Shown: in pieces, positions 23,161 through 31,254 of the stretch
How positions within the stretch are numbered: position 1 is the first letter of the stretch
Layout of the letters: each line of letters starts with the position of its first letter
DNA from: Thermoproteota archaeon
Lineage (GTDB): Archaea > Thermoproteota > Thermoprotei > Gearchaeales > Gearchaeaceae
NCBI GenBank assembly: GCA_021324265.1
Contig: JAJPJK010000003.1
Coordinates: 1 to 38,798, forward strand
Direction: 5' to 3'
Length of the DNA stretch: 38,798 nucleotides
Program-made: the position numbers and the translations under genes
The notes under the pieces: generated by a model
Told to the model about the DNA's origin: nothing
What the model saw: only the letters and a program-made list of their open reading frames with translations
Database searches by the model: none

Positions 23161-24972
23161 ATGGAAAAAGATAAAGTATTGCTGACACTTGTAATTATTA
23201 GTTTACTAATTGGTTTATTAGGACTTTTTGAAGGTTTAATGGCCTCAATTCATTATTCAAATATTGTAAATGTTAATACCCAGACTTCGAGTTATTCGGA
23301 TTTAAACCAAAAGGTCATAAATTTGACGAATATAGTAACCCAGCTCCAAAATAAAGTTTCGAATATCGAGAATATTGAAGTTTCAAATATTTCTGCCATG
23401 ATTACTCAAATCCAAAACAGTCTTAATTCTATAACTACTATGCCGTCAGTTTTCGACTATTTAATATTTCCTGGTACTAATGGTGAAATCAACGCTTATA
23501 GTTACTATAAAAAGGAGGTTGTATATTCAAATATAGATGCCAGCTCGGTATTCAATTATGCCATCAATAATACTCCGATAGGTGGTAAAATCTTCGTTGA
23601 GAATGGGGTCTATTTCATATCTTCACCTATATTGATAGATAAGGGCCTTTCTTTGATAGGGGAGCAAAGTAGCAACACGATACTCAAAGCCAAATCTCCA
23701 AAAAGTGTTATTATTGAAGTAAATCCAACAATACTGAACATCAATATCAATTCGCCTTCAATTGAATATTTCACAATTGATCAAAATACTTCGGTAAACA
23801 ATTTTTCAGTTCCAAATGGGGATTACGATCCAAACTCAATTGTTGTTAATAACTCAGATAATGGCAATGTTCCAGCTGTTGTCATATATGCAAGTGACAA
23901 GAATTCGGTAAGCGATATTGAATTAAGGGGGCTTGTTATCTCAAATGCCCAAAGTGCAATCCAGTTTGTTGGCCCCTCAGACAAGCGTTATTTATATAGA
24001 GGCGAAATAAATGATCTCTTCCTTAATAACACTGGTGAGGGCATTAGGATAGACGGTGGTAACCTTTTAAATATCGAAAATGTTTTCTCGTTGAATACAC
24101 ATTCAAGTTTCCTGAAAATACTCAATGTAAGTGTAGGAGAACAGTTAGATAACATTTTAATCGGGACTCATATAACTGTACCCAATCTGCAATTTACCTC
24201 ATATCCTTGGTTGAAACAAACGGGTATTTTCGATTCAATGGGCGCTGACTTAAATATGCATTACGTGAGTTATTTCGATTTCGTATCTGCGCCGAATGTC
24301 ATATTTAATATGACAGCCTCTTACTCAGCAGGATCTGCAAGTATAAGTGATATATTTATTCAACAGAGTTCAAGTTCACCTGTTATCTCTTTCGCGATAT
24401 ATAACAATTTTAATGATGCAAATACCATTGTTAGGGTAGAGAATGCAAAAATACAAGGCGGTGGTCCTGGAACAGTTTGCTTTAGAGTTGGATCTAGAGG
24501 ATTTAATTTTCATGTTTTCATAAATGATATCTCATTTGATGCTAGCGGCCCTGGTTTCTTTTACGTTCCGAATGTACATTTCATAGACAGCTATAATACA
24601 CCCTTAGGCCAGAGCCCGATTATTTTTATATCAAACATAATTAGCGATAATTCCCCACTCATACTAAAATCCGATCCTAAATATTATGAGGGGCTAATAG
24701 GGAATCTATTTGTAACGAATGCAGTAACCAATGCCACAATAACAACTTTACCTATAACATCTTCTCCATTTATATATCAAAATCTAGATGGCATTTCAGA
24801 ATATATTGCAATATCTGGGGGAAGTAATGTCGTTATTGAATGGAGCAAGGATGGATCGAATTGGTATAATATAGGCCTTACTTCAGGAGTAATAAGATTA
24901 GAAGCCTTCGAGTACGTCAAAATAACTTTCACTTCACCCCCAAATTTGACTGTAATTCCAATATACATTTAG
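23161..24972 (+). CDS. Membrane-anchored right-handed beta-helix (pectate-lyase-like) protein
   Basis: 603 residues. A signal anchor (about 7-28) is followed by a short coiled coil (LNQKVINLTNIVTQLQNKVS, 49-68, repeating to about 92). Then comes a long region of short strand repeats from about 115 to 540, beginning with the pattern GGKIFVENGVYFISSPILI that opens many pectate-lyase superfamily folds. A small C-terminal beta domain (EWSKDGSNWYNIGL) may bind ligand. Numerous N-x-S/T sites fit an exterior glycoprotein. No catalytic Asp or His cluster is recognisable, so polysaccharide cleavage or binding is only a possibility. It stands alone with its own promoter. Confidence 0.7.
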   Translation: MEKDKVLLTLVIISLLIGLLGLFEGLMASIHYSNIVNVNTQTSSYSDLNQKVINLTNIVTQLQNKVSNIENIEVSNISAMITQIQNSLNSITTMPSVFDYLIFPGTNGEINAYSYYKKEVVYSNIDASSVFNYAINNTPIGGKIFVENGVYFISSPILIDKGLSLIGEQSSNTILKAKSPKSVIIEVNPTILNININSPSIEYFTIDQNTSVNNFSVPNGDYDPNSIVVNNSDNGNVPAVVIYASDKNSVSDIELRGLVISNAQSAIQFVGPSDKRYLYRGEINDLFLNNTGEGIRIDGGNLLNIENVFSLNTHSSFLKILNVSVGEQLDNILIGTHITVPNLQFTSYPWLKQTGIFDSMGADLNMHYVSYFDFVSAPNVIFNMTASYSAGSASISDIFIQQSSSSPVISFAIYNNFNDANTIVRVENAKIQGGGPGTVCFRVGSRGFNFHVFINDISFDASGPGFFYVPNVHFIDSYNTPLGQSPIIFISNIISDNSPLILKSDPKYYEGLIGNLFVTNAVTNATITTLPITSSPFIYQNLDGISEYIAISGGSNVVIEWSKDGSNWYNIGLTSGVIRLEAFEYVKITFTSPPNLTVIPIYI

Positions 24973-25145
24973 TTTATCTCCTATTCATTAGCTATTACCA
25001 CTCTTAGTTGATATAAGCAGAGTAAGATCTACTTCAATCAACGTAATACTTTAGGAATTTTTTATTCATATGAAAGAGGAATCGAAGATATTTTCCACAT
25101 TACTTTTTTCTTTGATATGATTATCATGATTTTTAATTACTAAAG

Positions 25146-25153
25146 AATTTAAG
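25146..25153 (+). promoter_or_regulatory. TATA box of the thrC-like/moaD/thiF operon
   Basis: AATTTAAG is centred about 28 nt before the ATG at 25178. Confidence 0.55.
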
Positions 25154-25167
25154 CGAAGTGCTTTAAG

Positions 25168-25183
25168 TTGCATTTCAATGCAA
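25168..25183. promoter_or_regulatory. Palindrome over the operon start codon
   Basis: TTGCATT-TC-AATGCAA is a perfect 7-bp inverted repeat with a 2-nt centre, and it includes the ATG at 25178. In a leaderless promoter this is also the transcription start, so a bound repressor would block initiation. Confidence 0.45.
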
Positions 25184-26425
25184 ACGACTTCTTTGATTAA
25201 ATCCAGTCCAAATATAAAGGGATTAGCCTGCAGAGACTGCGGAAAGTTCTTTGAAATTAGCCTAAACCATGCATGTGATGAATGTTTCGGTGCCCTTGAT
25301 GTCATATATGACTTTGAAAAAGCAAAACCTAGCAAGGATAGGATTGCTTTACGTGAGAAAAACATGTGGAGATATAGGGAACTCTTACCTTTCGATCCAG
25401 TTGATGCGATATATGATATTCAAGCTGGTTATACTCCTTTAATAAAAGCTAAGAAACTTGGTGAAAAACTTGGGCTTAAAGAACTTTACATAAAAAATGA
25501 TTCAGTTAATCCCACTTTTTCGTTCAAAGATAGGCCTGCTGCTGTAGGCGTAAATGCTGCCATTCACTTTGGGCTCGATACTGTTGGTTGCGCTTCAACA
25601 GGTAATCTTGCCAGCGCCACTGCTGCGTATGCAGCAAGAGCTGGTCTGAATTGTTTAGTATTTGTTCCAGCAAATACTGAGAGAACAAAGGTTGCGCAGG
25701 CTAGAGCCTATGGGGCAAAGCTTATAGAAGTCGATGGTACATATGATGACGTAAACAGGCTTGTATCACAGGCCGCAGATCTCTACAACATTGGGGTAGT
25801 CAATGTGAATTTAAGGCCCTATTATGTAGAAGGATCCAAGACTTTAGCTTTCGAAGTAGCAGAGCAAATGAACTGGGAGGCACCTGATGCATTTATAGTT
25901 CCAACTGCAAGCGGTGCTATGTTCAATGCAATTTGTCGTGGCTTCGAAGAGCTTAGGCAGCTAAATCTTATAAATGAAGAGCCCTCTAATCCCATCGTAG
26001 CTCAGGCAGAAGGCTGTAATCCTATCGTCAAAGCTTTTAAGAAGAATTCAGATCATATTGAAGTCATAGAAAAGCCCAAAACAATTGCTCTAAGCTTGGC
26101 GATTGGGAATCCTGGGGATGGAGTTTATGTTCTCAAAAGATTGAAGAAAAAAGGTTTCGCAGAGGATGCAAGTGATGATGAAATTGTTGAGGGCATTTGC
26201 TTACTCGCAAAATATGAAGGTATCTTTACTGAACCTGCAGGAGGTGTAGTGATAGCTGTATTGAAAAAGCTTGTCGATGAAGGAAAAATAGATAGAAGTG
26301 ATAAAGTAGTTTGCTATATAACCGGCAATGGTTTAAAAACGTCTGAGGTCATTAGCGATAAGCTTGAATCCGTCACGTTGATAAAACCTAATTTAAAGGA
26401 ATTGGAGCGTGTTATAAATGGCTAA
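25178..26425 (+). CDS. thrC: Threonine-synthase-like fold II PLP enzyme
   Basis: 415 residues. An N-terminal zinc ribbon has Cys18, Cys21, Cys33 and Cys36. The PLP lysine is Lys117 in NPTFSFKDRP, followed by the phosphate loop region (STGNLASATAAYAARAG) and EPAGG near the C-terminus. These are the marks of archaeal threonine synthase, which turns O-phosphohomoserine into threonine. The gene overlaps a MoaD/ThiS-like gene by 8 nt, and an E1 gene follows. A fold II PLP enzyme beside a sulfur carrier and its activator recalls mycobacterial CysM-CysO-MoeZ, so an O-phospho-amino-acid sulfhydrylase is an alternative. SFKDRPA, rather than the common SFKDRG, also recalls CysM (SIKDRPA). The symbol is provisional. 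Confidence 0.8.
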   Translation: MQTTSLIKSSPNIKGLACRDCGKFFEISLNHACDECFGALDVIYDFEKAKPSKDRIALREKNMWRYRELLPFDPVDAIYDIQAGYTPLIKAKKLGEKLGLKELYIKNDSVNPTFSFKDRPAAVGVNAAIHFGLDTVGCASTGNLASATAAYAARAGLNCLVFVPANTERTKVAQARAYGAKLIEVDGTYDDVNRLVSQAADLYNIGVVNVNLRPYYVEGSKTLAFEVAEQMNWEAPDAFIVPTASGAMFNAICRGFEELRQLNLINEEPSNPIVAQAEGCNPIVKAFKKNSDHIEVIEKPKTIALSLAIGNPGDGVYVLKRLKKKGFAEDASDDEIVEGICLLAKYEGIFTEPAGGVVIAVLKKLVDEGKIDRSDKVVCYITGNGLKTSEVISDKLESVTLIKPNLKELERVING

Positions 26426-26684
26426 GGTAGAGGTCTTTTTACCCGCATTACTTAGAAAAGATAAGGCGAAATCCAAAATAATCGTAGAGGCCTCAAATCT
26501 AAAGGAGTTAATAGATTGGTTAGGTAGAAACGGAATTGTAGATAACGATAAATTGTTTGATAGCAATGGTATGTTGAGGAAATTGATAAACGTATTCATC
26601 AATGGAAAGTTACAAAATGATTTAAATGCTGTATTGAATGATGGAGATGAGGTTAGTTTCATTTTAGCTGTTGCAGGTGGTTAG
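26418..26684 (+). CDS. MoaD/ThiS-like ubiquitin-fold sulfur carrier
   Basis: 88 residues with the beta-grasp pattern and the exact C-terminal Gly-Gly (SFILAVAGG then stop) that is adenylated and thiocarboxylated in MoaD, ThiS and CysO or conjugated in SAMPs. It starts inside the stop of the PLP-enzyme gene, and the E1 gene begins 1 nt after its stop. The partner set is therefore clear: carrier and activating enzyme in one operon. No MoaE, ThiG or other cofactor gene is near, so molybdopterin or thiazole synthesis is not specially supported. Confidence 0.85.
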   Translation: MAKVEVFLPALLRKDKAKSKIIVEASNLKELIDWLGRNGIVDNDKLFDSNGMLRKLINVFINGKLQNDLNAVLNDGDEVSFILAVAGG

Positions 26685-26685
26685 C

Positions 26686-27753
26686 ATGCAGGACTTCAAA
26701 AGGTATGCTCGTCAAATAGTGCTCTGTGGCATAGATTTCGAGGGCCAAGCTAAACTAATGAAAGCAAAAGTTGCACTAATAGGCTTGGGTGGACTTGGTT
26801 CCCCTGTTGCGTATCAACTCGCAGGTATGGGCATAGGCCATATAAGGCTTATAGATAGAGATATTGTATCCTTGAGTGATCTTAACAGACAATACCTTTA
26901 CAATCCTAGCAATGTTGGTGAATTCAAAGCCGAGGTCGCCGCAGCTAGGCTCAGTGAATTCAATCCAGAAATTGAGATTGTGCCCTATCCTCTTGCAGTA
27001 ACTGAGTTCAATATCGAAGATCTAATAAAAGGTTGTGATGTGGTTTTAGATACAACGGATTCGATAGCTGCGAGATATATTGTTAATAGAGCATGCTTGA
27101 AGTTAGGCATACCTTACATATATGGAGCTGGAATTGAGAATAACGGCCTCGTTTTTACAGTAATCCCCAATAAAACGGCATGTCTTGAATGCTTATTTCC
27201 TGGCCTTAAGGATGAGGATCTCCCGAAATGTTCAAATGTAGGCGTCAATCCTCCAATCCTTAGTCTTGTTGCAGGTATTCAAGTAAGCGAGGCCACCAAG
27301 ATAATAATGAAAAAAGAGCCACAACTTGCGAACAGGATTTTGATACTCGATTTACAGAATCTTTCTTTTGATTTCATGGATGTAAAACAAAGAGAAGATT
27401 GCAGTGCTTGCAGGAATCCAGAGCTTCACAGCGAAAACAAGCATATTCATATCTTCGAGGAATCAAAGGGTATTTTCTATATTTATCCTCCAAGTAAAAT
27501 CGATCTTGATTTATCGAAGATTGAGAACGAATTAAGATATGAAGGTATGGAGAATATTATAAGAACTAAATATTCAGTTCGATTTAAAGCATTAGAAGGG
27601 GCGCTATTCAATATAAGTAAGTACGGTTTCGCTGTTGTTAGATACGATGTGAAGAATAGTGGCAAAGAGAACATGAAGGATCTTTATCTTTCGATTTACG
27701 AGAAAATTTTGTTCAAAGAAAGGAAATTGGAGGGCGCTGCAGCAAAGCTCTAA
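26686..27753 (+). CDS. ThiF/MoeB-type E1-like activating enzyme with extra C-terminal domain
   Basis: 355 residues from the ATG at 26686; an in-frame TTG at 26671 would run into the MoaD gene. The opening FKRYARQIVLCGIDFEGQ, the nucleotide fold GLGGLGSP (33-40), Asp57 and NRQY are standard for MoeB/ThiF. Two Cys pairs (CLEC and CSAC) would hold zinc. These residues adenylate the carrier's Gly-Gly. From about residue 250 on there is a roughly 105-residue tail, not a rhodanese domain, of a type I do not recognise; the sulfur donor must be another protein. Tight spacing suggests a complex with the carrier. Confidence 0.88.
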   Translation: MQDFKRYARQIVLCGIDFEGQAKLMKAKVALIGLGGLGSPVAYQLAGMGIGHIRLIDRDIVSLSDLNRQYLYNPSNVGEFKAEVAAARLSEFNPEIEIVPYPLAVTEFNIEDLIKGCDVVLDTTDSIAARYIVNRACLKLGIPYIYGAGIENNGLVFTVIPNKTACLECLFPGLKDEDLPKCSNVGVNPPILSLVAGIQVSEATKIIMKKEPQLANRILILDLQNLSFDFMDVKQREDCSACRNPELHSENKHIHIFEESKGIFYIYPPSKIDLDLSKIENELRYEGMENIIRTKYSVRFKALEGALFNISKYGFAVVRYDVKNSGKENMKDLYLSIYEKILFKERKLEGAAAKL

Positions 27754-27775
27754 TAATTCACAATCATTATATCTT

Positions 27776-28126
27776 GTGCAAATCTTTAGATATTCTATTG
27801 AGGGAGACGGTATAAAGGATTTCATTGATTTATTGAAGAGGGAATTCATGACCTCTTATAGTTACATGAATCAAGGAAAAGATACTATCATATTAGTTTC
27901 TGAAAGATATTCTTTTCTTCAAAACTCTGATATGGCCGCAGTGATAGTAGTAGATATTCTCAATGATCGAGCTTGTAATCTAGAACTTATTGTAGCTGGA
28001 GGCAGGACAGGAATTTTTAGGCTAGATATTTACGGTCGTGAAAAAGCTACGCTTAAAAGCATAAAAGAGCTTGTAGAGAAACTATGCAATGAAAAAGGTT
28101 TAAGGATAATTAGTTTCGGTCCTTGA
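27776..28126 (+). CDS. DUF6054-like small protein, last gene of the sulfur-carrier operon
   Basis: 116 residues from a GTG 22 nt after the E1 gene. The order DTIILVSERYSFLQNSDMAA, then LELIVAGGRTGIFRLDIYG and a final helix, resembles the small DUF6054 family, a fold with a GG turn near residue 79. No catalytic site is obvious. Its 3' end overlaps the convergent thioredoxin-like gene by 27 nt. Membership of the operon is shown by spacing; a role in sulfur transfer is an inference. Confidence 0.6.
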   Translation: MQIFRYSIEGDGIKDFIDLLKREFMTSYSYMNQGKDTIILVSERYSFLQNSDMAAVIVVDILNDRACNLELIVAGGRTGIFRLDIYGREKATLKSIKELVEKLCNEKGLRIISFGP

Positions 28127-28492
28127 TTCTTTGGCCTTGATGAGATCAAGCGCCTCTAGAGCAAGCTTTTCTGGATCCTCAATAGAACCTTGAGAAATCT
28201 TTTTGCCGTTGACAGCGATGATAGGTAGCTTTCCTGAACGGTATTTGATCATTTTGAATATCCCTCTTAACGTCAAAGCTTCTGTGATTATTACCTTCGC
28301 ATATATTTCTTTAGAGATTGCATTTATGAAATCAGTAATCTTCGCTGAAGTTTCAAGCATTTCCTGAGGATATTCTTTGAGTTGTATTTTTTTATGATCA
28401 AATTTGAAAGATTGCCATACTATTTCACAATGTTCACAATGTCCTAGCATTATTGGATCAAGCGTTAAAATCTCGATTTTAATTTCTTTCAT
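28100..28492 (-). CDS. Thioredoxin-like protein with CxxC, last gene of the ArsA-pair operon
   Basis: 130 residues from the ATG at 28492 (an in-frame TTG lies two codons upstream). HCEHCEIV near 19-26 gives a CxxC at the place of a thioredoxin active site, and LPIIAVNGKKISQG near 90-103 resembles the cis-Pro strand of small archaeal thioredoxin-like proteins. The middle is longer than in glutaredoxins. It overlaps the preceding gene, so it belongs to the paired-ATPase operon and may reduce or bind a thiol or metal ligand for it (inference). Confidence 0.6.
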   Translation of the reverse strand: MKEIKIEILTLDPIMLGHCEHCEIVWQSFKFDHKKIQLKEYPQEMLETSAKITDFINAISKEIYAKVIITEALTLRGIFKMIKYRSGKLPIIAVNGKKISQGSIEDPEKLALEALDLIKAKESRTETNYP

Positions 28493-28985
28493 CTTCAAGA
28501 TGGCATTGGCTTTCTCTTAGCGTAGCAAGCACACTATTGACCCATTCTTCACCTCCAATGAATTCAAGCAAAATTGTTCTTTCTGTAATTTCGCAATAGG
28601 TATAAACTGCCAACACGTTATAGTCACCTTTTCTGAAGTATCTTCTCCTAAACTTGTAATATATTGCTTTGTGTTTACCTACATTTGTATTACCTTCTTC
28701 AAACTGTTTGCTATAATCTTTAATTTTGTTAAGAGGTCTCACTCCTGGCCAAATCTTTATTCGCATCGATATATTTCCAAGCGGTGTAGATACGAAATGC
28801 TCTATTTCCCCATCTCTTACCCATTTCACTTTACCCTGTGAAGTCGATGATAGAACATCAGAGGTCATTGGTGTATTTATTACCCTCCATGATTGCGGTA
28901 TTGAAATAACAAGAAAGTTGTATACCCCGAATAGAGCATTCCCTACTGCTAATGTGACCTTAAGTGGTTCTTCAGTGTAGGTCAT
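28479..28985 (-). CDS. Uncharacterised 168-residue protein in the ArsA-pair operon
   Basis: A soluble alpha/beta protein with alternating strands (SWRVINTPM; ISMRIKIWPG; AIYYKFRRRYF; VLAVYTYCEITERTILLEFI). No signal peptide or known motif is seen. The strands with KFRRRYF and the final EEWVNSVLATL helix suggest a small folded domain, perhaps of the LpqN/PsbP or SRPBCC type, but I cannot name it. It overlaps both neighbours by 14-20 nt, so it is made together with the ATPases. Confidence 0.65.
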   Translation of the reverse strand: MTYTEEPLKVTLAVGNALFGVYNFLVISIPQSWRVINTPMTSDVLSSTSQGKVKWVRDGEIEHFVSTPLGNISMRIKIWPGVRPLNKIKDYSKQFEEGNTNVGKHKAIYYKFRRRYFRKGDYNVLAVYTYCEITERTILLEFIGGEEWVNSVLATLRESQCHLEDERN

Positions 28986-29277
28986 ATTCAGCCAATTCTT
29001 CGAATATATCTCTTTCTCTAACCATATTTTTCTTGAACAAATCTAGGCCTCCTATGAAATATGGCAAAAGTCTAAGAGTATAATAGTTCGCAAGAAATGG
29101 TATGCCCAAGAATTCGCCAACAATCAAGAAATACATTAGGTTCTCATAGGCTTTTGATATTTTTATTGTTTCTTTATAAAGCTCAAAAGTTGAGAGGCCA
29201 AATATAAAGTCCTTTATAGCCTGTTTTGAGGGGATGAGCGAAGATAATCTTTTCCTAGCCTCCTTTTTCGAGCTCAT
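28972..29277 (-). CDS. Small hydrophobic partner protein of the ArsA pair, copy 2
   Basis: 101 residues. Its C-terminal half, MYFLIVGEFLGIPFLANYYT then LRLLPYF and VRERDIFEEL, matches the protein at 31251-31520 (FMIMTMGDMLGMPLLPPYYS, LRLLPYM, LRDRDVTDI). The shared core is G-hydrophobic-GxP-YYxLRLLPY-R-RD. One amphipathic or membrane-inserting helix is likely. It overlaps the ATPase gene before it by 23 nt and the next gene by 14 nt. Presence of one such gene on each side of an ATPase pair suggests one partner per ATPase. Confidence 0.7.
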   Translation of the reverse strand: MSSKKEARKRLSSLIPSKQAIKDFIFGLSTFELYKETIKISKAYENLMYFLIVGEFLGIPFLANYYTLRLLPYFIGGLDLFKKNMVRERDIFEELAEYDLH

Positions 29278-30238
29278 TAATCACCTTCCTCAAGTCCTCA
29301 AGTCCTATAACATCGTTAGGATATAAGTGGATTTTTCCGATTATTTGATTTCCAAAATATTTATTGATGAGCTCAAGATTCATGTTCTGTTCATTCACCT
29401 TCGACTTCAAAAATCCTGTCTCGTCTCTTATCGCTTCATCCTCTGGTATGAGCATGTTTATGATTACACCGCTTGATGGAATTTCGTAAGCGCTTACCAT
29501 CTCCATGAATCGTTTGACCACTGATATAGATAAAACAGTAGGAATCGTGACGAAGATGAAACTTGTTTTGCTTGGGTCTGTTATTATGTTCCTTGCGTTT
29601 GTATATTTGTTGTAGATGTTAAGTAGATTTAGGAGGACTGGATCCTTCTTGATTTCTTCCTCCACTTTATCCTTTCTCCAGCTCAATTGTTTTCTCAATG
29701 AGAGCGTTTCTTGTCTTGATTTTATTACTCTTTGTAGCCAAAGTCCATAAATTTTCGAAAGGCCTATTAGCCTTATTGCATTAGCCACAGCAGCGGTATC
29801 GAATATAATTTTATCATATTGATTTCCTTCAATAAGTATTATATCCATCATTTTATCGAAACTTGCCGCCTCTTGGAATGCAGGATTCGTGGTGGCGATG
29901 TCGATGAAAGGCTTAGGATCCACAGGTATTTCAGCCCACTTTAAAAATTCTCTTAGTAAATTCGAAATTTGATCTCTGTATTTTTCTACAGCTTCATCAA
30001 TTTCTACTTCAAGTGCATAAAGATTTTCAATGCCCGCAATAGGTTTTATCGTTCCTCCACTTAGGTCTTGTTGAAATATAGTAGATAAAGAATGAACTGG
30101 GTTGAAGCTAGCAAGCAATGTCTTCATACCTTTTTCAGCAAGTCTTAGCGCTAGCGCAGAGGCTACTACAGTTTTACCTACTCCTCCCTTCCCTCCTACG
30201 AATATAAACTTTGAGCTAAGTTTATTTTCCATGTTCAT
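29255..30238 (-). CDS. ArsA/Get3-family ATPase, subunit 2 (switch I Asp replaced by Asn)
   Basis: 327 residues. The deviant Walker A GGKGGVGKT is at 15-23, including the signature Lys17. The switch I segment that normally reads TDPAHS is FNPVHSLS here, with Asn46 where the catalytic Asp (Asp57 of yeast Get3) should be; the codon is AAC. Later motifs (IIFDTAAVANAIRL for switch II, near 140-153) are altered too: PTGHTLR-like residues are missing. It overlaps subunit 1 by 4 nt. The likely role is a regulatory or slow partner in a heterodimer, comparable to the mycobacterial ArsA-like pair Rv3679/Rv3680. No arsenic genes (ArsB, ArsD) are near. Confidence 0.85.
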   Translation of the reverse strand: MNMENKLSSKFIFVGGKGGVGKTVVASALALRLAEKGMKTLLASFNPVHSLSTIFQQDLSGGTIKPIAGIENLYALEVEIDEAVEKYRDQISNLLREFLKWAEIPVDPKPFIDIATTNPAFQEAASFDKMMDIILIEGNQYDKIIFDTAAVANAIRLIGLSKIYGLWLQRVIKSRQETLSLRKQLSWRKDKVEEEIKKDPVLLNLLNIYNKYTNARNIITDPSKTSFIFVTIPTVLSISVVKRFMEMVSAYEIPSSGVIINMLIPEDEAIRDETGFLKSKVNEQNMNLELINKYFGNQIIGKIHLYPNDVIGLEDLRKVINELEKGG

Positions 30239-31254
30239 TTTCCTATAAGGCTTTCTAAATCAATACTTGATTCCCAGAGTTCCGAGGAAACTTTGCTCAG
30301 CATTTCTAGGCCCTTTGGTTCCCTATTATACATGGGTATGAGACCTACAATCAAATCCTTGAACTTATCCACGATTTCCTTGAGAAGTGGCTTTTGAGAA
30401 ATAACTTTCTTTTTCAGATATTCTGAAGCCTTTGGATCGCTCAAAATCCAAGGCGGGTATACTTGATTTATGACTATACCTCCAACTCTTAGATCTAGGC
30501 TCTCGAACATCTTTATGGCCCTTTCGGTATCTAGGATCGACATTTTCTCAGGAGTCAAGACCATTAGGAAAGCAGTACCATTGGGATCGACGACTAAATT
30601 TCTGAAACTCATGATCTTGTTTCTTATATCTTCTAGTTCATTCAACATCAAATCTTCCCTTTCAGTAACCTTTTGCCTCTTCATTGCTGCTGCAGCTGCC
30701 TCATATTCATAAGCTTGTCTCCTTGCTTCTGTGATCTTATCAACCCATTTGCTCAAAAGATCAGCCATTGCTATCATCCTTATACCATGTCCAAAAGGAG
30801 GCATATCGAAAATATAGTAATCATACTTACTTTGGGTTACGACTTCGAGCATTGCATCATAGACCGCGGATTCATACATTGCAGGCTCAGCTATAGTTGA
30901 TTCGATGTAATCTTCTACTTCTTGGGGTATTTCTTCTATCTTATACATGTCTCTGATTTTCTGCCTAATCCCTTCAACATATTCTTTGATCCTTTTGTCT
31001 GCATCTATCTCTAATACATATAGGTTGTTTGCTATTGGTATTTCGCCCTTGCCAAATAGGTCTCTTTCGAATACATCACTTAGCGATGCCTGCGGATCTG
31101 TGGAAAAACATAATACCCTTTTGTTCAGTTTATTGGAAATAAGATAAGATAAAGCAGCGCTACAAGTTGTTTTGCCTAATCCTCCTTTGCCAGCAAATAT
31201 AATTACTTTTACATTGGGTTTTCTTTCGAAGAGATATTTCAGCCCTACTTTCAT
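30235..31254 (-). CDS. ArsA/Get3-family ATPase, subunit 1
   Basis: 339 residues with Walker A AGKGGLGKTT at 21-30 (signature Lys23), switch I FSTDPQASLSDVF with the catalytic-type Asp53 kept, and switch II IFDMPPFGHGIRM near 148-160. The segment between (RIKEYVEGIRQKIRDMYKIE and EVEDYIESTIAEPAMYESAV) is the helical client- or anion-binding region. It has no CxxC for the Get3 zinc dimer, so an unlike dimer with subunit 2 is more likely than a Get3-like homodimer. It starts at the stop of the small protein gene (ATGA) and overlaps subunit 2 by 4 nt. Confidence 0.88.
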   Translation of the reverse strand: MKVGLKYLFERKPNVKVIIFAGKGGLGKTTCSAALSYLISNKLNKRVLCFSTDPQASLSDVFERDLFGKGEIPIANNLYVLEIDADKRIKEYVEGIRQKIRDMYKIEEIPQEVEDYIESTIAEPAMYESAVYDAMLEVVTQSKYDYYIFDMPPFGHGIRMIAMADLLSKWVDKITEARRQAYEYEAAAAAMKRQKVTEREDLMLNELEDIRNKIMSFRNLVVDPNGTAFLMVLTPEKMSILDTERAIKMFESLDLRVGGIVINQVYPPWILSDPKASEYLKKKVISQKPLLKEIVDKFKDLIVGLIPMYNREPKGLEMLSKVSSELWESSIDLESLIGK

